Assembly: GCF_014646755.1 (NCBI RefSeq)
Contig: NZ_BMNW01000005.1
Coordinates: forward strand, 62,001-126,000
Direction: 5' to 3'
DNA from: Pseudomonas asuensis
Lineage (GTDB): Bacteria; Pseudomonadota; Gammaproteobacteria; Pseudomonadales; Pseudomonadaceae
Length of the DNA: 64,000 nt
Positions 54,919 through 64,000 of this stretch are shown here, piece by piece. The first letter of the stretch is position 1; each line of letters starts with the position of its first letter. The notes beneath the pieces were generated by a model that did no database searches, had not been told where the DNA came from, and saw only the letters and a program-made list of their open reading frames with translations. Both the position numbers and the translations under genes were made by a program.

Positions 54919-55713
54919 TCAGAAAGACAGCGTTTCCACTGACGCAACTTTACCCCATAGGCTAGGCAAGACCGCCGAAAACTGCTCGACATCTCCACTC
55001 GTCCAGAAACGGCATTCTGAAGGAGCTCCCGTCGCCATCTGGTTTCGCTCATGGATCAACGAACCGAGTCGACGCGCAACAGCCGAGCCGGTATCGATAA
55101 GAGTAATCCCGGCAGGCAGCAGTTCCTTTAACAAAGGCTTTAAAAAAGGATAATGCGTACAGCCTAAAATGATCGTGTCACAGCCGGCAGCTAACAGTGG
55201 CGTGACATATCCCTTCAACAATGCTCGTGTAACAGGCCCCGTCAGGTCACCAATTTCCACTTGCTCGACCAAGCCTGGGCAAGGTTGGGTTATGACCTCT
55301 ACCGTGCTGGCGAAACGGTCCAGCAAGGCAGCGAACCGCGCACTTTGAAGCGTTCCGGTTGTTGCCAGAACCCCAACGACCCCTGATCTTGTTGCTGAAG
55401 CAGCCGGTTTTACGGCGGGCTCCATCCCTACAATGGGCCACTGCGCATGGCGCTCACGTAGATCGTTCACAGCAGCCACTGTAGCGGTATTGCATGCCAG
55501 CACCATTGCCTTGGCACCTTGCCCAAGAAAGAACTCAGCCACGCGCTGGCAACGTTCACGGATAAAAGCCGGTTCCTTTTCTCCATAGGGGATATGCGCG
55601 CAATCTGCTACATATAAAAGCGACTCACCAGGCAAAAGACTATGGATTTCGCGCAGGACAGACAGCCCACCTACACCAGAATCAAAGACGCCAATAGGCG
55701 CATTACTGGGCAT
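54919..55713 (-). CDS. murI: Glutamate racemase
   Basis: A 264-residue cofactor-independent racemase giving D-glutamate for peptidoglycan. ATG 55713 follows GGAA and starts [20 protein letters not shown]. The two catalytic Cys lie in [13 protein letters not shown] and [13 protein letters not shown]. Asp is in FDSGVG. It overlaps the moeB-like gene by 11 bp and belongs to the hemA-prfA-prmC-moeB-murI run. Confidence 0.95.
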   Translation of the reverse strand: MPSNAPIGVFDSGVGGLSVLREIHSLLPGESLLYVADCAHIPYGEKEPAFIRERCQRVAEFFLGQGAKAMVLACNTATVAAVNDLRERHAQWPIVGMEPAVKPAASATRSGVVGVLATTGTLQSARFAALLDRFASTVEVITQPCPGLVEQVEIGDLTGPVTRALLKGYVTPLLAAGCDTIILGCTHYPFLKPLLKELLPAGITLIDTGSAVARRLGSLIHERNQMATGAPSECRFWTSGDVEQFSAVLPSLWGKVASVETLSF

Positions 55714-56461
55714 GGCGTTTTCCACACACCTCACAAGCCGGGTCACGACGTACCTTCAGCTCTCTGAAACGAGATGTGAGCGCATCGACCAATACCAGAC
55801 GTCCCACTAGCGGAGAGCCGAACTCTGCAATTAACTTCAAGGCCTCCAGTGCCTGAAGGCTACCAACCAGCCCTACTAGAGGCCCGATGACACCTGCCTC
55901 GCTGCACGTCAACTCCGCCTCGCTACCATGACCGTAAAGGCAGTGATAGCAAGGGCTTTCTTCGCGTCTTGGATCGAATACGCTGAGCTGTCCCTCAAGT
56001 CGAATGGCCGCACCACTTACCAAAGGCCGCCTGGCTGATACGCAAGCGGCATTGACCGCCTCTCGGGTAGAAAAATTATCCGAGCAGTCCAAGACCACAT
56101 CTACTTGCCCGACCGCAGATGCCAGGGAGTCGGCATCCAATGCAGAACGGTGAGCTATATAAGTAATTTCAGGATTGATGGCCTGTAGCCGATCCAACGC
56201 TGAATCGACCTTACTACGACCCACGTGTGTGGTGTCGTGTATGACCTGTCGTTGCAGATTGGTCATATCGACCGTATCAAAGTCGGCCAGATGTAACTCG
56301 CCAATACCTGCTGCTGCCAGATACAACGCAACTGGGGAGCCCAAGCCGCCTAGCCCAACTATCAACGCCTTGGCGTGTTTGAGCCGCAGCTGCCCTTCTA
56401 TATCAATCTGGGAAAGCAGGATTTGCCGACTGTAGCGCAGCAGTTCCGCATCGGTCAGCAC
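55703..56461 (-). CDS. moeB: MoeB/ThiF/HesA-family E1-like adenylyltransferase
   Basis: A 252-residue enzyme that adenylates the C-terminus of a ubiquitin-like sulfur carrier. ATP site [19 protein letters not shown], then [26 protein letters not shown] and the zinc pairs CYHC and CEVC. In P. aeruginosa the same position holds moeB (molybdopterin synthase adenylyltransferase). ThiF activity on ThiS cannot be ruled out. It overlaps prmC by 7 bp. Confidence 0.9.
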   Translation of the reverse strand: MLTDAELLRYSRQILLSQIDIEGQLRLKHAKALIVGLGGLGSPVALYLAAAGIGELHLADFDTVDMTNLQRQVIHDTTHVGRSKVDSALDRLQAINPEITYIAHRSALDADSLASAVGQVDVVLDCSDNFSTREAVNAACVSARRPLVSGAAIRLEGQLSVFDPRREESPCYHCLYGHGSEAELTCSEAGVIGPLVGLVGSLQALEALKLIAEFGSPLVGRLVLVDALTSRFRELKVRRDPACEVCGKRHAQ

Positions 56462-57285
56462 GGTAACTGTCCCAATGTAATGCGCTCATGTCCAGCCAGA
56501 TCACGGCGGCTCTCAACCGATATAAAGCCTTGAGCAGTCAGTAGCGCGCTAACGGCTGGCGCCTGATCGAACCCATGCTCCAAGAGCAGCCATCCATTCG
56601 GCAGCAAATGATCCGGTGCCTGTTGAACGATAAGGCGAATATCATCCAGGCCGTCATCACCGGCTACCAACGCAGAGGTAGGCTCATAGCGAACATCCCC
56701 TTGAACAAGATGCGGGTCATCTTCGGGAATATAGGGAGGATTACTAACGATCACGTCAAAGCGCTCTTGGGTAAGCGCTGCAAACCAATGACTCTGCCGA
56801 AAAGATGCATTCGGAATATTGAGTCGTGCTCTATTGCGCTCGGCAAGCGCGACCGCACCGGTCACCCGGTCCACTCCCATTACCTGCCATTGCGGGCGCT
56901 CGTGGGCCAGGGCTAGAGCAATGGCACCGGTACCCGTCCCAAGATCCAGCACACGCCTTTGTTCGGCTCCCTCCAAGGCCAGTGTGGTTTCAACCAGAAG
57001 CTCCGTATCAGGACGCGGTATCAAGGTGTCAGGCGACACCTCCAGATCAAGCGACCAGAAACCCTGATGGCCTAGAATATAAGCTATAGGCTCCCCGTCC
57101 CGACGACGTTCGATAAAGGAGCCATAAAGATCCTTGGCCTCACGCGTCACGATACGCTCAGGCCAGGTACGCAGGAAGCTACGCGGTTTTCCTAACGCAG
57201 CCGCTAGTAGTAATTCAGCATCCAGGCGCTCGCTGGGTGAGTCCGGCAGGCGCGCCTCCTTGAGCAATGCCCCGATAGTGGCCAT
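56455..57285 (-). CDS. prmC: Peptide chain release factor N5-glutamine methyltransferase
   Basis: A 276-residue SAM methyltransferase with an N-terminal helical domain (~1-75, substrate recognition). RVLDLGTGTGAIALALA is the SAM motif, and NPPYIPEDDPHL is the catalytic NPPY that holds the Gln. It methylates the GGQ glutamine of release factors. It starts one base after the prfA stop, placing the modifying enzyme in the same operon as its target. Confidence 0.96.
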   Translation of the reverse strand: MATIGALLKEARLPDSPSERLDAELLLAAALGKPRSFLRTWPERIVTREAKDLYGSFIERRRDGEPIAYILGHQGFWSLDLEVSPDTLIPRPDTELLVETTLALEGAEQRRVLDLGTGTGAIALALAHERPQWQVMGVDRVTGAVALAERNRARLNIPNASFRQSHWFAALTQERFDVIVSNPPYIPEDDPHLVQGDVRYEPTSALVAGDDGLDDIRLIVQQAPDHLLPNGWLLLEHGFDQAPAVSALLTAQGFISVESRRDLAGHERITLGQLPC

Positions 57286-57286
57286 A

Positions 57287-58369
57287 TCAGTCCCCTAAGG
57301 CCGCCAGTTGGTCAGCCTGATATTCCTGCAGGAGAGGCTCGATGACTTGCTGCACCGCGCCCTCCATAACCTCGCCTAAAGAGTACAAGGTCAGGTTGAT
57401 GCGGTGATCGGTCACACGACCCTGTGGAAAATTGTAGGTCCGGATGCGCTCGGAACGATCCCCCGAGCCTACCAGCAATTTACGGGTGCTGGCGATAGCC
57501 TGCTGATGCGCCGCCTGCTGCTGATCGTTGAGCTTGGCAGCCAACCACGCCATGGCCTTGGCGCGATTCTTGTGCTGCGAGCGTTCTTCTTGACATTCGA
57601 CGACAATACCGCTAGGAATGTGCGTAATACGAATAGCCGACTCGGTCTTGTTGACGTGCTGGCCACCTGCGCCAGAGGAGCGATAGGTATCAACACGCAA
57701 ATCGGCCGGATTGATTTCGATAGCCGCCTGCTCGTCAGGCTCGGGTAACACAGCAACCGTACAAGCCGATGTATGAATACGCCCTTGGGATTCTGTCTCG
57801 GGAACACGCTGGACGCGGTGAGCACCGGACTCGAACTTAAGCTTGGCGTAGACGTTATCGCCCTCTACGCGGGCGATCACTTCTTTATAGCCGCCATGCT
57901 CACCCAGGTTTTCGGACATGATCTCTATGCGCCAGCCTTGACGTTCAGCATAGCGCGAGTACATACGGAACAGATCACCAGCAAAAATAGCAGCCTCATC
58001 CCCACCTGTTCCGGCACGGATTTCAAGAAAGACGTTGCGACTATCATTCGGATCGCGAGGCAACAACATCCGTTGCAGCCGCCCTTCCAGATCGACCAAC
58101 GCGATTTCTGCCTGCCCAGCTTCTTCTTCGGCCATGGCACGCATATCTGGATCGCTGTCCTTTAATAAGGCACGAGCACCTTCCAAGTCGGACTGCACCT
58201 TGCGAAACTCACGAAGTGCCGCGATAACCGGCTCAATCTCTGCGTACTCCTTCGAGTACGCACGAAACTGGGTCTGATCACTGATGACATCGGCATCACC
58301 AAGTAACGCCGTCAGCTCCTCGAAACGATCATTCAATCCATCGAGCTTTTGCAGCAAAGAGGCTTTCAT
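57287..58369 (-). CDS. prfA: Peptide chain release factor 1
   Basis: A 360-residue class I release factor reading UAA and UAG. The GGQ loop is [25 protein letters not shown]. The stop-codon recognition region precedes it ([17 protein letters not shown]). The N-terminal helical domain and C-terminal [17 protein letters not shown] are typical. Length is standard. Its start overlaps hemA by 4 bp, the classic hemA-prfA-prmC order. Confidence 0.97.
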   Translation of the reverse strand: MKASLLQKLDGLNDRFEELTALLGDADVISDQTQFRAYSKEYAEIEPVIAALREFRKVQSDLEGARALLKDSDPDMRAMAEEEAGQAEIALVDLEGRLQRMLLPRDPNDSRNVFLEIRAGTGGDEAAIFAGDLFRMYSRYAERQGWRIEIMSENLGEHGGYKEVIARVEGDNVYAKLKFESGAHRVQRVPETESQGRIHTSACTVAVLPEPDEQAAIEINPADLRVDTYRSSGAGGQHVNKTESAIRITHIPSGIVVECQEERSQHKNRAKAMAWLAAKLNDQQQAAHQQAIASTRKLLVGSGDRSERIRTYNFPQGRVTDHRINLTLYSLGEVMEGAVQQVIEPLLQEYQADQLAALGD

Positions 58370-59634
58370 TTTTTATCCACGCCCTCATCGAGAGCGAACA
58401 GTTCCTGAGCCAAAGCCAACGCATCAACACGTCCTTCAGCAGATAATTTTTTGAGCTGTACACTGGGTGCATGCAGCAATTTGTTAGTCAGGCTCCGTGC
58501 TAGAGAAGCAAGCACCTGATCAGGCGCAACCCCGTTCGCTAGTTGTCGTTGTGCACGCGCCAGTTCTTCATCACGCAATTGTTCTCCCTGCTGACGATAA
58601 GCGCGCAGCACGTCTACCGCAGCCAACTCACGCAGGCGATGCATGAACTCATCAACACCTGCCAGAACCAACTTTTCAGCCGCCTGGGCAGCCCCTTGTC
58701 GACTCTTGAGGTTTTCCGTAATCACCTCATGCAAGTCATCAACGGTATAGAGATAAACGTCCTCTAACTCACTGACCTCAGGCTCAATATCGCGCGGCAC
58801 GGCAATATCGACCATAAACATAGGTTTATGCTTACGCTGCTTAAGCGCTCGCTCAACCGCACCTTTGCCAAGGATAGGTAACTGACTGGCTGTAGAGCTG
58901 ATCACAATATCGCTATGGGGTAGCTCTTGCGGAATATCGGCCAGCAGAATCGTATGCGCACCAAACTGCTCAGCCAAGTGATTAGCGCGCTCAAGTGTCC
59001 GGTTAGCCACCACGATTCGCTTGATGCCCTGCTCGTACAGATGCCTTGCCACCAGCGTAATGGTTTCTCCTGCTCCGATCAAAAGTGCCTGGCTGCGATT
59101 GAGATTGCTAAAGATTTGCTTAGCCAGACTGACTGCCGCAAATGCAACCGAGACTGGATTCTCACCAATTGCCGTATCCGTACGGACACTTTTAGCCGTA
59201 TTGAACGTTGCCTGGAAAAGACGCCCTAACAAGGGACCTACGGTGCCTGCTTCGCGGGCCACCGCATAGGCTGACTTCATCTGACCCAGGATCTGTGGCT
59301 CGCCCAGAATCATGGAGTCCAGACCGGACGCTACTCGCATCATGTGCTGGACCGCCTCATCATCCTCGTGGATATACGCGCAGGCGCGTAGCTCATCCAG
59401 CGAAAGATGATGATAGCGAGCAAGCCATGCCAGAACGCTGTCCGCGATGGGCTGCTCCATTTCTAGGTAGAGTTCACTACGATTGCAGGTCGACAGAATG
59501 GCCGCCTCGCGACTCAGGGTCTCTCGGCACAGTTGCCGTAATGCCTCTACCATTTGCTCAGGGGTGAACGCTACACGTTCGCGTACATCCACTGAGGCGG
59601 TCTTGTGATTGATGCCAAGCGCGAGGAAAGCCAT
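58366..59634 (-). CDS. hemA: Glutamyl-tRNA reductase
   Basis: A 422-residue NADPH enzyme that reduces glutamyl-tRNA to glutamate-1-semialdehyde, the committed step of tetrapyrrole synthesis. Start [23 protein letters not shown]. Nucleophile Cys50 lies in [29 protein letters not shown], the NADPH site [16 protein letters not shown] and the C-terminal dimerisation helix are all present. It is the first gene of the operon with prfA. The ferrochelatase gene hemH also lies in this window, about 10 kb away. Confidence 0.97.
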   Translation of the reverse strand: MAFLALGINHKTASVDVRERVAFTPEQMVEALRQLCRETLSREAAILSTCNRSELYLEMEQPIADSVLAWLARYHHLSLDELRACAYIHEDDEAVQHMMRVASGLDSMILGEPQILGQMKSAYAVAREAGTVGPLLGRLFQATFNTAKSVRTDTAIGENPVSVAFAAVSLAKQIFSNLNRSQALLIGAGETITLVARHLYEQGIKRIVVANRTLERANHLAEQFGAHTILLADIPQELPHSDIVISSTASQLPILGKGAVERALKQRKHKPMFMVDIAVPRDIEPEVSELEDVYLYTVDDLHEVITENLKSRQGAAQAAEKLVLAGVDEFMHRLRELAAVDVLRAYRQQGEQLRDEELARAQRQLANGVAPDQVLASLARSLTNKLLHAPSVQLKKLSAEGRVDALALAQELFALDEGVDKK

Positions 59635-59767
59635 GCAGAATCGCTAAGTTTTTTGGAAAGCCGGTAATTGTCCTACGTCGTCGATTGAACGACAACTATC
59701 ACGCCCATGTGCTTGCCTAATACCTTGTGGCATGATGGACTGAATGCAGAGAGGCCGCTTCGATCTC

Positions 59768-61498
59768 ATGACTAAATATCTCGCGCTGCTGACCACTGCG
59801 CTGCTACTAGGTGGCTGCCAGAACCTGGCCAGCCACACGAATTCTGAACAAAGCAAACCTGAACAGGCTGCACCCGCTACTGCCCCAGCCCAGCCGGAAA
59901 AATATGGCTCCTTCAGGGAAGACACCTTATATGACCTGCTGGTTGCAGAACTGGCAGGGCAACGTAATCGATTCGACATTGCACTGGCCAATTATGTTGA
60001 GCAGGCCCAGAGCACCCAGGATCCTGGGGTAGCTGAACGTGCTTTCCGTATTGCAGAGTACCTGGGTGCAGACAGTTCCGCCCTGGATACTTCTGTTATA
60101 TGGGCAAAGAACGCGCCAGACAACCTAGATGCTCAACGCGCCGCCGCTATCATGTTGGCACGTGCCGGTCAGTATGACGAGTCTATGACCTATATGGAGA
60201 AAGTTCTTCAGGGTCAGGGCGACACTCATTTTGATTTCCTTGCCCTATCGGCAGCTGAAACAGATGCGGACACCCGTGCGGGCTTGCTCAAGAGCTTTGA
60301 TCGTCTACAAGCCAAATACCCTGAGAATGGCCAGCTGCTTTTTGGCAAGGCGTTGTTGCTTCAGCAGGATGGCCGGGTCGATGAAGCCCTGAAATTACTG
60401 GAAGATCACTCCGCTGCAAGACACGAAGTCGCGCCGCTGCTGCTTAGGGCCCGTATGCTTCAGAGCCTTGGCCGTAGCAAGGAAGCCCTTCCGCTGCTGG
60501 CAAATGGAATCAAGGAGCATCCGGACGACAAACGCCTGCGACTCGCTCATGCGCGCCTTCTGGTTGAACTCAACAAGCTCGATCAAGCCAAGCAGGAATT
60601 CGCGGATCTGGTTGCCCAGTTCCCCGACGACGATGACCTTCGCTTTTCACTGGCGCTGGTATGCCTTGAAGCTGAAGCCTGGAGCGATGCACGGACTTAC
60701 CTGGAAGACTTGGTCCAGCGGGGTAGCCATGTAGACGCTGCCCATTTCAACCTGGGGCGTGTCGCTGAAGAGTTGAATGAGACAGAGCAGGCGCTGACCC
60801 AATATGCCCTGGTCGGCCCCGGGAGTGATTATTTGCCCGCCCAGCAGCGGCAGGCAGAGATACTGATGGGTCAGGGACGCTTTGAAGAAGCCAAAACCCT
60901 GTTGGCCGCTTCTCGTCAGCGTCAACCTGATTACGCTGTCCAACTCTACCTGCTCGAAGCAGAGAGCCTGACCAACAACAATCAGCCAGAAGCGGCCTGG
61001 AACACCATCCAGCAAGGTCTCAAGCTGTACCCAAGCGATCTTAACCTGCTTTATACCCGGGCCATGGTCTCGGAGAAACGGGGCGACCTGGGTCAACTGG
61101 AAAAGGATTTACGCCTTATCCTAAAACAGGACCCTGATAACGCCATGGCGCTCAACGCGCTTGGATACACTTTGGCTGATCGTACAACGCGCTATGCCGA
61201 AGCCCGCACATTGATCGAGAAGGCTCATCAAATCAATCCAGATGACCCTGCCATCCTCGATAGCATGGGATGGGTCAACTACCGGCAAGGCAAGCTTGAG
61301 CTTGCAGAACAATATCTACGCCAGGCGCTACAGCGCTTTCCCGACACAGAAATCGGGGCGCACTTGGGTGAGGTTCTCTGGGTACGCGGTAAGAAGCAGG
61401 AAGCACGCAAGGTATGGGCTGCCGCTGCTGAGCAGTCCCCTGATAATGCTGTGCTACGCAGCACGCTTAAACGATTGACAGGTTCAGAAACGCTGTGA
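59768..61498 (+). CDS. TPR-repeat lipoprotein (PA4667-like)
   Basis: A 576-residue lipoprotein from ATG 59768, lipobox LLGGC (Cys17); an in-frame ATG at 59744 would add 8 residues and cannot be excluded. The mature protein is a chain of tetratricopeptide repeats from about residue 40 to the end. The last are clear: [54 protein letters not shown]. It is likely an outer-membrane-anchored scaffold; partners unknown. It is translationally coupled to lolB by a 4-bp overlap, suggesting a role in lipoprotein or outer-membrane assembly. Confidence 0.9.
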   Translation: MTKYLALLTTALLLGGCQNLASHTNSEQSKPEQAAPATAPAQPEKYGSFREDTLYDLLVAELAGQRNRFDIALANYVEQAQSTQDPGVAERAFRIAEYLGADSSALDTSVIWAKNAPDNLDAQRAAAIMLARAGQYDESMTYMEKVLQGQGDTHFDFLALSAAETDADTRAGLLKSFDRLQAKYPENGQLLFGKALLLQQDGRVDEALKLLEDHSAARHEVAPLLLRARMLQSLGRSKEALPLLANGIKEHPDDKRLRLAHARLLVELNKLDQAKQEFADLVAQFPDDDDLRFSLALVCLEAEAWSDARTYLEDLVQRGSHVDAAHFNLGRVAEELNETEQALTQYALVGPGSDYLPAQQRQAEILMGQGRFEEAKTLLAASRQRQPDYAVQLYLLEAESLTNNNQPEAAWNTIQQGLKLYPSDLNLLYTRAMVSEKRGDLGQLEKDLRLILKQDPDNAMALNALGYTLADRTTRYAEARTLIEKAHQINPDDPAILDSMGWVNYRQGKLELAEQYLRQALQRFPDTEIGAHLGEVLWVRGKKQEARKVWAAAAEQSPDNAVLRSTLKRLTGSETL

Positions 61499-62118
61499 AA
61501 TTCAATATCCGCTTTTTCCTCATAACTGCTCTTCTGGCTTTTTTGGCTGGCTGTGCAGGGCAAGTCACTCACGAAACTGTCGAAGGGCACGGTAACGCTG
61601 CTGCCTGGAAAGCCCACAAAGAGCGCATTACGACGCTCGATGGCTGGCAGATCAACGGGAAAGTTGGCATACGCGCGCCTAATGAATCCGGCAGCGGTAC
61701 GCTTTTCTGGCTGCAGCGGCAAGGGTATTTTGATATACGCCTGTCGGGTCCCTTGGGCCGTGGCGCTGCCCGTCTTACCGGCAGACCAGACGATGTAACA
61801 CTGGAAGTGGCCAATCAGGGCCGCTATCACGCTGATTCCCCCGAGGCGCTTCTTGAGCAGCAGCTTGGCTGGCGTCTACCTGTTTCTCATTTGCTCTGGT
61901 GGGTCCGCGGCCTTCCGGCTCCCGATAGCCGTAGTCAACTTACGCTAGACAGCGATAGCCATCTATCCCGCTTAGTACAGGACGGCTGGACAGTAGAATA
62001 CACTCGCTACACCGAGCAGAAGGGTTACAGCTTACCTGAACGCCTGAAGCTAAAAGGCCAAGATCTGGACGTGACACTGGTTATCAAGGACTGGCAACCG
62101 CGCCAGCTGGGCCAATGA
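61495..62118 (+). CDS. lolB: Outer-membrane lipoprotein receptor LolB
   Basis: A 207-residue lipoprotein that receives lipoproteins from LolA and inserts them in the outer membrane. It starts at GTG 61495, overlapping the preceding stop (GTGA). Lipobox FLAGC (Cys20). The domain reads [41 protein letters not shown], then [11 protein letters not shown] and [13 protein letters not shown], all typical. It overlaps ispE by 4 bp, so three genes are coupled. Confidence 0.94.
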   Translation: MKFNIRFFLITALLAFLAGCAGQVTHETVEGHGNAAAWKAHKERITTLDGWQINGKVGIRAPNESGSGTLFWLQRQGYFDIRLSGPLGRGAARLTGRPDDVTLEVANQGRYHADSPEALLEQQLGWRLPVSHLLWWVRGLPAPDSRSQLTLDSDSHLSRLVQDGWTVEYTRYTEQKGYSLPERLKLKGQDLDVTLVIKDWQPRQLGQ

Positions 62119-62963
62119 AAGACATATTGACCTTACCAGCCCCCGCCAAGCTGAATCTCTTTCTTCACATAATAGGTCGCCGAGAGGATGGCTACCACGA
62201 ACTGCAAACACTGTTTCAGTTTGTTGATTATGCGGATGAGCTCAGATTTGCAGCACGCGATGACGGTCAAATCCGATTGCACACGGCTCTTCCCGGTGTT
62301 GAGCATGACTCCAACCTGATCGTCCGTGCAGCCCGATTGCTTCAACAATCAGCGCACTGCTCTCTCGGGGCAGATATCTGGCTGGATAAGCGGTTACCCA
62401 TGGGGGGCGGTATAGGCGGCGGCAGCTCAAATGCCGCGACGACCCTGCTCGGACTCAACTATTTGTGGAATCTCAATACCAGTGAAGACGCTCTAGCGGC
62501 ACTCGGGCTTACGTTAGGTGCTGACGTCCCGGTATTCGTACGGGGCAAGGCAGCCTGGGCGGAAGGCATTGGCGAACGCCTGACTCCAGTAGAGATAGAC
62601 GAGCCCTGGTACCTTGTGGCTGTTCCACAAGTATTTGTAAGTACAGCAGAAATTTTTAACGATCCCCTGTTGACACGTGACACTCCTCCCAGTAAAGTTC
62701 GCCCCGTTCTCGAGTGGGGCGGTCGAAACGACTGCCAGAGCGTGGTAGAAAAGCGTTATCCAGAAATACATAACGCTTTGATCTTGCTAAACAAATTTGT
62801 TTCAGCTAGGTTAACCGGCACTGGAAGTTGCATATTTGGGGGATTCCCAAGTGAGACCGAAGCTGTTAAAGTTGCGGACCAACTTCCAGCTACCCTGCCA
62901 AGCTTCATAGCTAAGGGAAGCAACACTTCAATGTTGCACCGTAAACTGAGAAGTTTGTTCTGA
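62115..62963 (+). CDS. ispE: 4-diphosphocytidyl-2-C-methyl-D-erythritol kinase
   Basis: A 282-residue GHMP kinase of the MEP isoprenoid pathway. Start [34 protein letters not shown]. The ATP loop is [18 protein letters not shown]. The third motif is in [12 protein letters not shown]. Length is standard. It is last in the TPR-lolB-ispE operon and followed by tRNA-Gln and prs, the conserved Pseudomonas order. Confidence 0.96.
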   Translation: MKDILTLPAPAKLNLFLHIIGRREDGYHELQTLFQFVDYADELRFAARDDGQIRLHTALPGVEHDSNLIVRAARLLQQSAHCSLGADIWLDKRLPMGGGIGGGSSNAATTLLGLNYLWNLNTSEDALAALGLTLGADVPVFVRGKAAWAEGIGERLTPVEIDEPWYLVAVPQVFVSTAEIFNDPLLTRDTPPSKVRPVLEWGGRNDCQSVVEKRYPEIHNALILLNKFVSARLTGTGSCIFGGFPSETEAVKVADQLPATLPSFIAKGSNTSMLHRKLRSLF

Positions 62964-62994
62964 GAAACAGATACAGGTGTATCTGATACGTCAC

Positions 62995-63069
62995 AGGGGC
63001 GTCGCCAAGCGGTAAGGCAGCAGGTTTTGATCCTGCCATGCGTTGGTTCGAATCCAGCCGCCCCTGCCA
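62995..63069 (+). tRNA. tRNA-Gln (anticodon UUG)
   Basis: The acceptor stem AGGGGCG (62995-63001) pairs with CGCCCCT (63059-63065), followed by discriminator G and encoded CCA (63067-63069). The anticodon stem GCAGG/CCTGC (63020-63024, 63032-63036) encloses loop TTTTGAT with TTG at 63027-63029. The T-loop GGTTCGAATCC is standard. It lies between ispE and prs. Confidence 0.97.
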
Positions 63070-63113
63070 TTTCCTTTTCATCAGGTCCACCCTCAGCCGG
63101 CAGGTACTGCAGC

Positions 63114-64000
63114 GTGTCCAAGATGATGGTCTTTACGGGGAACGCTAACCCCGATCTGGCACGGCGCCTCGTGCGTCAGCTGCACATTCCTCTAGGTGAT
63201 GTTTCTGTCGGTAAATTTTCCGATGGCGAAATCAGCGTCGAGATCAATGAAAACGTTCGCGGTAAGGACGTCTTCCTGATTCAGCCGACCTGTGCACCTA
63301 CGAACGATAATCTGATGGAACTGGTCGTGATGGCTGATGCCTTCCGCCGTTCTTCAGCCACCCGAATCACTGCTGTTATTCCCTATTTTGGCTATGCACG
63401 CCAGGATCGCCGCCCGCGCTCCGCACGTGTTGCTATAAGCGCCAAAGTAGTGGCTGACATGCTCACCGTTGTCGGTGTCAACCGCGTTCTGACTGTCGAC
63501 TTACATGCCGATCAGATTCAGGGCTTCTTTGACATCCCCGTTGATAACATCTATGGCTCCCCTGCCCTGGTCGACGACATCGAAGATCAGCGTTTCGAGA
63601 ACCTGATGATTGTATCTCCCGACATCGGAGGTGTTGTTCGCGCTCGCGCCGTGGCCAAAAGCCTTGGCGTAGATCTTGCGATCATTGATAAACGCCGCCC
63701 GAAAGCCAACCAGTCAGAAGTGATGCATATCATCGGTGACATCGAAGGCCGCACCTGTGTGCTGGTCGACGATATGGTTGATACAGCCGGTACGCTTTGC
63801 CACGCGGCCAAAGCTCTCAAAGAGCATGGCGCCTCCAAGGTATTGGCGTACTGCACGCATCCTGTGCTTTCTGGTCGTGCAATCGAGAACATCAATAACT
63901 CTGTTCTTGATGAGCTTGTCGTGACCAACACCATCCCGCTTTCTGCTGCTGCACAAGCATGTACTCGTATCCGCCAACTGGACATTGCGCCAGTCGTAGC
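63114..64000 (+). CDS. prs: Ribose-phosphate pyrophosphokinase (partial, runs off window)
   Basis: 295 complete codons are visible. The start is GTG 63114 (then [19 protein letters not shown]), matching the P. aeruginosa protein; ATGs at 63123 and 63126 are alternatives. Marks: [64 protein letters not shown], and the PRPP loop [13 protein letters not shown]. It makes PRPP from ribose-5-phosphate and ATP, the substrate for the hpt and upp products encoded in this window. Only about the last 20 residues are missing. Confidence 0.97.
   Translation, partial: MSKMMVFTGNANPDLARRLVRQLHIPLGDVSVGKFSDGEISVEINENVRGKDVFLIQPTCAPTNDNLMELVVMADAFRRSSATRITAVIPYFGYARQDRRPRSARVAISAKVVADMLTVVGVNRVLTVDLHADQIQGFFDIPVDNIYGSPALVDDIEDQRFENLMIVSPDIGGVVRARAVAKSLGVDLAIIDKRRPKANQSEVMHIIGDIEGRTCVLVDDMVDTAGTLCHAAKALKEHGASKVLAYCTHPVLSGRAIENINNSVLDELVVTNTIPLSAAAQACTRIRQLDIAPVV

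Overview
The window is chromosomal DNA from a gammaproteobacterium of the Pseudomonas lineage. The evidence is gene content and, from memory, block-by-block order matching P. aeruginosa: bioA / amine oxidase / cytochrome b561 / YceI / mexAB-oprM / rhlE / metF / ahcY (PA0420-PA0432 region); slyD / gpx / cysZ / ahpB / trxB (PA0835-PA0849 region); and hpt / upp / uraA / hemH / merR / phr / pagL / murI / moeB / prmC / prfA / hemA / TPR lipoprotein / lolB / ispE / tRNA-Gln / prs (PA4645-PA4670 region). I saw no phage, insertion sequence, CRISPR array or integron. Most of the DNA is ordinary core genome, and the notable signals are regulatory or signs of decay.

Layout. 1-3.3 kb: a P. fragi-type lipase cut by the window edge, an OsmE lipoprotein, a ubiquitin-like/Mut7-C RNase fusion and an exported SGNH hydrolase. 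3.6-9.8 kb: ilvD, a PAS-GAF-PAS-GGDEF-EAL protein, a DUF4124 protein and a DedA membrane protein. 10.1-14.6 kb: nucleobase section with xanP, a YfcE-like phosphoesterase, an NCS1 transporter and, in an apparently empty kilobase, a wrecked TetR regulator gene (RutR/PydR type). 15.2-19.8 kb: S-adenosylhomocysteine riboswitch, ahcY, metF, rhlE. 19.9-25.8 kb: MexAB-OprM/TtgABC-type efflux operon behind a TtgR-like operator but with no adjacent regulator gene. 26.2-30.7 kb: YceI, cytochrome b561, amine oxidase, bioA. 30.7-34.9 kb: oxidative-stress block (trxB, ahpB with an OxyR-like site, glutathione peroxidase), cysZ, slyD. 35-44.4 kb: acyltransferases, acpH, hprA, rsmC, a yybP-ykoY Mn2+ riboswitch ahead of a UPF0016 exporter, an M48 protease, a SRAP protein lacking most catalytic residues, small conserved proteins. 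44.5-49.6 kb: purine and pyrimidine salvage (hpt, upp-uraA), hemH, epimerase. 49.8-54.3 kb: renalase, then a light-response operon (ybgA-like, class II LitR-like MerR regulator, phrB) behind a LitR-type operator. 54.3-64 kb: pagL, murI-moeB-prmC-prfA-hemA, TPR lipoprotein-lolB-ispE, tRNA-Gln(UUG) and the start of prs.

How it fits together. Several genes form small pathways: ahcY-metF (methyl cycle, sensed by the SAH riboswitch), ahpB-trxB-gpx (peroxide defence), upp-uraA and hpt (base salvage), hemA and hemH (haem), prmC-prfA (termination factor and its methylase). A recurring theme is loss of a dedicated regulator beside a retained transporter: the TetR gene next to the NCS1 transporter is a pseudogene, and the mexR/ttgR position beside the efflux operon is empty although its operator remains. 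No wholly new system is evident. The most testable leads are the two regulator losses, the SRAP active-site change, the LitR operator-operon and an unexplained structured leader before xanP.
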